Below, piece after piece: positions 35,189 to 39,991 of a stretch of DNA of 39,991 nucleotides. Under the pieces are notes generated by a model. The model saw nothing but the letters and a program-made list of their open reading frames with translations, searched no databases and was not told the origin of the DNA. The stretch is from the NCBI RefSeq assembly GCF_014132355.1, contig NZ_BLZO01000174.1:1-39991 (forward strand), written 5' to 3'. The translations under genes were made by a program, and so were the position numbers. The DNA comes from Okeania sp. KiyG1 (lineage in GTDB: Bacteria; Cyanobacteriota; Cyanobacteriia; Cyanobacteriales; Microcoleaceae). How positions within the stretch are numbered: position 1 is the first letter of the stretch; every line of letters begins with the position of its first letter.

Positions 35189-35220
35189 CCAGTTCAATGA
35201 GGTTTGTTTAGAACTTCGAG
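34141..35220 (+). repeat. Tandem repeat unit 3 (truncated, 1080 bp)
   Basis: It is identical in layout to units 1 and 2 up to gaacttcgag, where it joins unrelated sequence (tggtaaagtaatt). The array therefore ends inside the unidentified frame of the spacer. Confidence 0.85.
34403..34954 (+). CDS. PEP-CTERM protein, tandem copy 3 (mosaic)
   Basis: 183 aa. Its first variable patch (L58, D62, L64) equals copy 1, while S80, G97-I98-D99 and E109 equal copy 2. The silent sites follow the same split (gag as in copy 1, gta as in copy 2). So copy 3 is a recombinant of the other two types, or one of them derives from it by conversion. Signal peptide and PEP tag unchanged. Confidence 0.92.
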   Translation: MTTNYLKQITLATIGTGCIALGVATEAQAAALSGTLEVSGLQFNGDEIRIELEDMMYLGTGDFLAPAFSMGTVSTESFSSVSTMNPIDHFFTSESGGIDYSFTLTSAIEVDDPTNVEYNFAGTVEDEEGHITHWTGLFLAAHGDQASWSVSLETKRVPEPSTMIGLLGITTLGLTTLRKAKRG

Positions 35221-35589
35221 TGGTAAAGTAATTAATATCGATACCAATAACAGTCTTCAAATTATTAGCAATAAATTCCCATAGGTATTTACTGCCGTTT
35301 GTGTAGGATGACCTAGGATGAGTTTGTACCAATTCACTTTAAGGATGTCACAAATAGTTTCAAACTACATAAGTGAAACAATTTCTTGAAATTACTGTAG
35401 TGTCAAAGTTTTGAGCCTATAAAATCTAATTTTTTACTTTTAACTGTCTTGAGTGCGTCTTATATTCTGGAGGGGCTGTGTGCGGAATTACTTCCGCACT
35501 TTATACGCCCCGTAGGAAACCTCAGAATTACGCACTCGCTTTTGACTTTTAACTTCCGCGAAATACTTTGGAAACTAAACCCCTACCAT
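35189..35589. other. Gap between cassette 3 and the ThDP enzyme
   Basis: The minus strand carries a 39-codon coding-like stretch (about 35338-35222: SELVQTHPRSSYTNGSKYLW then EFIANNLKTVIGIDI) truncated exactly where the repeat unit begins; I cannot name it. Near 35495 there is tgcggaattacttccgca, a small inverted repeat, followed by gacttttaactt. No terminator is evident for the ThDP gene. Confidence 0.5.
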
Positions 35590-37800
35590 TTAATTCAGCA
35601 ATTCGATCGCTCGTCCCTTCAACGCCTCAGCCGTGATACCATTAAAAGCCATCACCTGACCAGCACTAGAAGCAGTCTCACCCCGACGCCAAGCAAAAGT
35701 ATCCCGCTTAACCTGACTCCGTAACATAATTGGTTCCAACATCAAACTCGCGCCACCAGTCACCCCGATCAACGCATCACCACCGAATAACTTTTCAAAG
35801 CCAGCATCATCTAAAAATCCGCCATCAGCTTCAGAGCAACTATCCCAACCTGTATCCTGGGGACGATACAAACGCCGGGGGTTAATTACAGAAACTATCC
35901 GCACGCCAACACCTCCAGCTTCCAGAGCAGCAGCAGCCTCAAATACTGGAATTAATGGCATATCTCCCACCACTGCAAACACAACAGTTTTATCCCCGGC
36001 AACCTCAGACAAAACAACAGCACCATCCTGCAACCCTTGTCTTGTCTGTTCAAAAGTAGTCCGAATAGGTAACGGTGACTTACTCGCAGTAATAGTCACA
36101 CCCTTATTCTTAGTAGTCAAAGCCCAATCATAACAAACTTGAATACTATTAGCATCGGGCGGAAACAGTGCGAATACATTACCATTGCGCATCATCGCTG
36201 CAAAGTAAGCCTCAATTTCCGGGCGTTGATGCGTCCAACCATTGCGCCCCTGCTCCAATGCACCCGCAGTAAATAATGTAATTGTTGAAGGAGTGACGTG
36301 ACGTAACTCTGCCATTGCTTGAGTAACAGTCTGCCAAATAGGTACGCCGTTAATAGCAAAAGATTCATAAGAACACCAAACTGTACGCGCTCCCATTAAT
36401 GCCAGACCTGCAGCCATACCAGCACAAGCATCTTCGCTCAAAGGTTCATAAACCTGACCTTTCGGACCTTGGAAATAAAGGTCGTCAGAGGTGGGGTGAA
36501 TAATTTTCAACGCCTGATTGACATTATTAATACCCGATGCAGCATTACCGTCAGCATTTGTGAGCAAGAAATTAGGGTCTTTTTGCCCGACGTGAGCTAT
36601 TAATGCTCCCATTGCAGTTGTGGCAACTTTCTTTTCTCCATCAACAGCAAATTCTTCTAAAGGTAGTTTTCCTAAATCTGACAATGGGTATTCAAATTCA
36701 GTCACAACTGTTTTAGAAGCAGGACCCCCACCAGCACGTTCGCAATTTTTCCGGACTAATTCCCAACCTGCTACTGGTAAAGCACGTTCTTTGAGAGCAT
36801 CGATCATGTGGGGACTGTCGAGAGTATCTTTAGGATAGAGGTTATGAGATTTTGAACCTCTAGCATGAACCCCTGTACCCTTAAGTTGTTTGATAATAAA
36901 AATGGTGAGTTTGCCACCGAGAGCAGATTTTGCAGCTTTATCCACATTTTCTAATACAGCTTTTGTGAATTCTAGACGCTTTTCAAAAGAGAAAGCACTG
37001 CTATCTATATAATCTCCTGCTTGGTTTTTGTCGTCGAAGTCTTTAGCATCTACCAGTATTACTTCCGCGAAACCGTTGCCTTTCCAATAGGCAATCATTT
37101 CTTCATTGGTTTTGGTAGATACCATACTGTGGTGTTCTTGACTGTAGCCATTCCACACTAATACTGGTAAAAAGTTGGTAACATCAGGATAAGCAGTATT
37201 GAAATGTGCCATGCTACTGACAGGATAAGGTTCTCCCATACCACCATCTCCCATAGTAAATGGAAATAGAGTGTCGCGGTGTAATAATGCTGCTGCCATG
37301 GCGAAGTGTTGCCCTTGACCCAGTGGCCCGGCAGGGTTTAAAAGTCCTGGGATGCAGCCAGATAAGTGTCCGAGAAGTCCATGCATTTCCCGGAAGCGAT
37401 CGCGCATTTGCTGTACTGTGGAAATTTCCATGTCTTCTAGGGAGCGGTCTAGAAATGCAGCGCTATAAAAACCGGGGGCATGGTGCCCGACTTCTGTCAT
37501 AATATTTTTGTAGCCTAACATTACCAGTGCTGCATAAGCTTCAGCTTGACTAGCAAAACCACCTGGGTGTCCTGATGCTTTGCTGCCTGTAACTTGTAGC
37601 ATGAGGTAACGGAGAGCATCAGCATAGAGGAGGGTTTGATATACGCCAGCAGGGTCGCTTGGTGAGGCGATCGCTTTACTTCCTTCTGCTATTGCTGGAG
37701 TATTACCGTGGGTCTCAAAATCAGGCCAAGCTTCTCCAAAATATTGGATACCTTCGCAAAAATCTGGAACTGTTGTTGGTTTTGGCGTTGTTGCAGTCAT
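35590..37800 (-). CDS. Transketolase-family ThDP-dependent enzyme (transketolase-like, function unsettled)
   Basis: A 736-aa cytosolic enzyme with the transketolase domain order. The N-terminal ThDP domain has SGHPGGFASQAEAYAALVML (73-92), HHAPGFYSAAF, GPLGQGQHFAMA, and the cofactor motif from GDGGMGEPYP to the asparagine of VLVWNG. The pyrimidine domain has NADGNAASG and VYEPLSEDACAGMAAGLALM with the expected glutamate, and the C-terminal domain runs from about 590. It resembles a cyanobacterial group often labelled 'xylulose 5-phosphate 3-epimerase' or 'transketolase'. It is not the XFP phosphoketolase type (no GPGHGGP, no long N-terminal domain). Reaction unproven; sugar-phosphate chemistry in the pentose phosphate/Calvin network is likely. 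GC content is higher and codon use more balanced than in neighbours, as for a well-expressed core gene. Start ATG 37800. Confidence 0.88.
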   Translation of the reverse strand: MTATTPKPTTVPDFCEGIQYFGEAWPDFETHGNTPAIAEGSKAIASPSDPAGVYQTLLYADALRYLMLQVTGSKASGHPGGFASQAEAYAALVMLGYKNIMTEVGHHAPGFYSAAFLDRSLEDMEISTVQQMRDRFREMHGLLGHLSGCIPGLLNPAGPLGQGQHFAMAAALLHRDTLFPFTMGDGGMGEPYPVSSMAHFNTAYPDVTNFLPVLVWNGYSQEHHSMVSTKTNEEMIAYWKGNGFAEVILVDAKDFDDKNQAGDYIDSSAFSFEKRLEFTKAVLENVDKAAKSALGGKLTIFIIKQLKGTGVHARGSKSHNLYPKDTLDSPHMIDALKERALPVAGWELVRKNCERAGGGPASKTVVTEFEYPLSDLGKLPLEEFAVDGEKKVATTAMGALIAHVGQKDPNFLLTNADGNAASGINNVNQALKIIHPTSDDLYFQGPKGQVYEPLSEDACAGMAAGLALMGARTVWCSYESFAINGVPIWQTVTQAMAELRHVTPSTITLFTAGALEQGRNGWTHQRPEIEAYFAAMMRNGNVFALFPPDANSIQVCYDWALTTKNKGVTITASKSPLPIRTTFEQTRQGLQDGAVVLSEVAGDKTVVFAVVGDMPLIPVFEAAAALEAGGVGVRIVSVINPRRLYRPQDTGWDSCSEADGGFLDDAGFEKLFGGDALIGVTGGASLMLEPIMLRSQVKRDTFAWRRGETASSAGQVMAFNGITAEALKGRAIELLN

Positions 37801-38412
37801 AGAAATTTATCTGTAATTTTATCTCTCTAATTTTCAGTTAACAATAATTTAACATCTACGGGGATCGATGTTAATTTCTTTACTTTGCATAGTAATAAGC
37901 TCTAGCAATGTTTATCAACTTATATCTAAATTGAAAAAACTTAACAGTTCAAGTCATTAGAAAATCAAAAAGATAACTAGATAAGAATATGACTACAACT
38001 CAACTATCAATGCCAAAAGCTCCTACTCTCATTCAACTCCTACAATGGGTGGTTCACTTATTGACATTTTTTTATAAATGTGGTTAAGAATATGACTATG
38101 TATTTCAGGTTCAGCTTGATGGTTTGTCAGTATTCTTGAGTCAATCCCAGGCCATTATTAATTGTTTAAAAATAGTCTCTAAAAGAAAATTGCTTTTCAA
38201 GGATTTTTGGCCTCAACAACAAAATTGCGAGATATAGCACTACATAATTAGGGCGCGGACAATATTAAATGCTGAAAGTAAGTCAGAGATGACTTTTGAC
38301 TTTTGACTTTTGACTTCTAACTTGCCCGTAGCGAGATACACCGTTCTTAGAAACCTATGATTATCTATATAAATCTATGATTATCTATAAATAATCTGTT
38401 CTATTCCTGTTT
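37801..38412. other. Gap holding a P450 remnant and a TTTTGAC array
   Basis: It contains the promoter side of the ThDP gene (ATG at 37800, not further resolved), the P450 fragment 37989-38173, a (GACTTTT)n heptamer array (38291-38318), and the 3' flank of tnpB. That flank shows ctatgattatctata twice (38354 and 38374). The region just 3' of tnpB is where its guide RNA would be encoded, but I cannot fold or delimit it. Confidence 0.5.
37989..38173 (+). pseudogene. N-terminal remnant of a cytochrome P450
   Basis: ATG at 37989 reads MTTTQLSMPKAPTLIQLLQW then VVHLLTFFYKCG, stop, EYDYVFQVQLDG and LSVFLSQSQAII in the same frame. This matches the start of cyanobacterial P450s (CYP110/120-like: LP.GP..P.LLQ..QW...PL.....C...YGD.F...LG....VFLS.PQAI). 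The stop replaces one codon just before EY(G)D. After about 38173 the similarity is lost and no haem-binding FxxGxxxC region is present, so it is a dead 5' fragment. Confidence 0.5.
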
Positions 38413-39570
38413 CTACCTGGCAACGTCGGCGTTATCCAGTCCACAGGCTGTCACGGGCAAACTGCCCGCCATAGCTAAATTTAATGCGGCATTCAAGTCT
38501 CGGTCGCAGCTAAAATTGCAGTGTTCGCAATTGAATACTCTTTCAGATAAAGACAGAGACTCTTTAATCTGACCACACCTACTGCAAGTCTTAGAGCTAG
38601 GAAACCATCTATCAACAACGATTAACTTAGAGCCGTATAGTTGACACTTATACTGTAACTGTCTTCTGAACTCATAAAAACCCATGTCAGCAACAGCCTT
38701 GTAGGGGCGAACGGCCGTTCGCCCCTACTTGTGATTGGCCATCATTCCTGATACATTAAGGTCTTCTATTACTATAATGCCGTGGTTTTTGGCTAAGTAA
38801 GTAGTTAGTTTATGCAATGTATCTTTCCTAATGTCAGCTATTCTGTTGTGTAGTCTCGCTATTTTTAGCTGTGCTTTTTTCCAGTTATTAGAAAACTTGA
38901 CTTTATGTCGATTCAAGTATTGTAACCTAGAAAGTTTAGCTTCTAACTTTCTATAGGATTTAGCTCCTGGAAATACTTCACCAGTGGATAATGTAGCTAG
39001 AGATTTTATACCTAAATCTACACCAACTACATCTACAGATTTCTCAGTAATTTGAGTTTCTTTCTCTCTAGAATTGAAACTGATAAACCATCTATCAGAT
39101 ACCCTACTAATAGTTACTGACTTGGGATTAATATTGTCTGGCAATATTTCATAAGTTTTAATCCATCCAATTCTTGGTAATTTAATTTGATTAAAACCTA
39201 CTGATATGGAACCATCTAGAGTAAAACTATCATCTTTACCTTTTTTCTTAAATCTAGGTTGACCAGACACTTTGGTAAAACAACGTTTCCAAGCTAGAGA
39301 TAAATATCTCAAAGCATATTGAGGCGATGTTTTAGACACTTCATAGTACCAAAAGTTTTTAGGTTTAACCATTGCTACTAAAAGTTTATGCAGGTCAATT
39401 GCAGTAGGAAATTTAAGTTTACTATCAGGATTATGAGAATTGTGAGCAAGGATATTTCTAGTCAGCCATAATCCCCAATTCCAGGCGTGACGGGCTACAC
39501 CAGCGTGTTTAGCTAGTAATGTTTTTTGTTTGTTTGTGGGGTGTAGTTCACTTTTGAATCCAAGTAACAT
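38413..39570 (-). pseudogene. tnpB: TnpB (IS200/IS605-type) interrupted in frame by a palindrome
   Basis: RNA-guided RuvC-like nuclease of IS200/IS605 elements. From ATG 39570 (MLLGFKSELHPTNKQ) the frame reads to a TAG at 38725-38727 and then continues open in the same frame to 38413. RuvC residues are D185 (VGVDLGIKSLAT), E269 (IIVIEDLNVSG) and the final D in CDRDLNAALNLA. The zinc finger is CSRCGQ...CEHC. All are intact, so the only lesion is the 28-bp palindrome that places TAG after MANHK. The total of about 385 codons is normal length. No tnpA is present and no element ends are resolved. An in-frame ATG at 39618 would add 16 residues not typical of the family. A second ATG at 38685 could start a separate C-terminal fragment. 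Confidence 0.85.
38701..38728. repeat. 28-bp perfect palindrome inserted in tnpB
   Basis: GTAGGGGCGAACGG followed by its exact complement. On the coding strand it supplies TAG at its own start, then an open stretch (GRTAVRPY). It replaces about two conserved residues with nine codons, keeping frame. It shares ends with 5722-5748, 2893-2920 and the arms at 393-484. Confidence 0.8.
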
Positions 39571-39743
39571 AAAACAGATAATCCCAGATTTTAAGAGATA
39601 ATACCATATTTTAGCCAACAGTTACAAACCTAATACTTTTATATTATTTTTGGGTGCATTTCCTCACAAACAAATATCCGAAGGATATAATGAATTTAGG
39701 TTTTAAAATTGACGTAGGTTTGCCAGAAATTAGACCTGTGAAC
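39571..39743. other. Short gap between tnpB and the last PEP-CTERM gene
   Basis: Nothing recognisable apart from the possible left end of the tnpB element (not delimited) and the 3' flank of the PEP-CTERM gene. Confidence 0.5.
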
Positions 39744-39991
39744 CTACACTTTTTCTTTATGCTTACGTTTCAGGAAAGTTGTGCCTAAAGCACTTAGGGC
39801 TAATAAACCAAGTATAGAAGCAGGTTCAGGAACTGAAGTTACTACCTTCCCATCTCTTACCGAAAACTTATACCTTCCTAACACATTACTATTAAGGCTG
39901 TTACTAACTAATGCACTACTCCCTCCATCAATGAAAGCTCCATTAACTCCAGATCCAGGTAACTCAAAAATGTCCCTGGGTCGCCAGTACC
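39744..39991 (-). CDS. PEP-CTERM protein, C-terminal part (runs off the window)
   Basis: The minus-strand frame is open from the window edge to TAG at 39744: YWRPRDIFELPGSGVNGAFI, DGGSSALVSNSLNSNVLG, RYKFSVRDGKVVTS, then the sorting tag VPEPASILGLLALSALGTTF and the basic end LKRKHKEKV. It is a different family from the tandem copies (only the PEP tag is shared). Start and signal peptide lie outside the window. It is the fourth PEP-CTERM gene within 10 kb. Confidence 0.88.
   Translation of the reverse strand, partial: YWRPRDIFELPGSGVNGAFIDGGSSALVSNSLNSNVLGRYKFSVRDGKVVTSVPEPASILGLLALSALGTTFLKRKHKEKV

Noticed and set aside
37260-37502. Plus-strand frames inside the ThDP enzyme gene
   Set aside because: Shadows of a 736-codon conserved gene on the other strand.

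Overview
The window looks like a chromosomal piece of a filamentous cyanobacterium, probably of the Oscillatoriales/Microcoleaceae type (Trichodesmium/Okeania/Microcoleus-like). The reasons are many HIP1 octamers (GCGATCGC), cyanobacterial versions of glyQ, dxr and an EGY-like site-2 protease, DUF4079 and DUF2079 proteins, PEP-CTERM proteins, AT-rich DNA and low gene density (about 65% even when broken genes are counted). The genus assignment is inference. The gaps are full of short palindromes, MITE-like elements and tandem heptanucleotide arrays.

Layout. 1-7632: housekeeping genes glyQ, a DUF4079 membrane protein, comEC and tRNA-Ser(CGA), separated by repeat-rich gaps. 7633-11281: a site-2 protease and dxr, followed on the same strand by a TPR reading frame that has no good start and may be a frameshifted extension of dxr. 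11282-12566: the scattered remains of an aminopeptidase P gene, cut up by at least three miniature transposable elements, one nested inside another. 12567-19714: a minus-strand envelope-glycan cluster. In transcription order it holds a GT2 polyprenyl-phosphate-type glycosyltransferase, a GT39/ArnT-like membrane glycosyltransferase, an SGNH-like membrane-anchored protein, an unknown helical-toroid protein and a flippase-like protein. Three of these five genes carry single-base indels in A/T runs. 20063-29172: an exported Asp-box beta-propeller, a sulfotransferase, two DUF2079 membrane proteins, a PIN toxin pair and a small secreted two-Cys protein. 29173-35589: three near-identical PEP-CTERM genes in 1.8 kb tandem units. 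Each gene is bounded by about 27 bp terminal inverted repeats (TIRs) related to those of the MITEs near 12 kb. 35590-37800: a transketolase-family ThDP enzyme. 37801-39991: a cytochrome P450 remnant, a tnpB interrupted by a 28 bp palindrome, and the end of another PEP-CTERM gene.

How it fits together. The GT2/GT39/SGNH/flippase cluster, the sulfotransferase, the DUF2079 proteins and the four PEP-CTERM genes all point to surface polysaccharide assembly and exported proteins. The rest of the window is shaped by small non-autonomous elements. The most notable observation is that a complete protein gene (PEP-CTERM) sits inside a TIR-bounded unit of the same family as non-coding MITEs, and that the unit is triplicated with mostly amino-acid-changing differences. 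All assignments come from reading the sequence; no database search was run.
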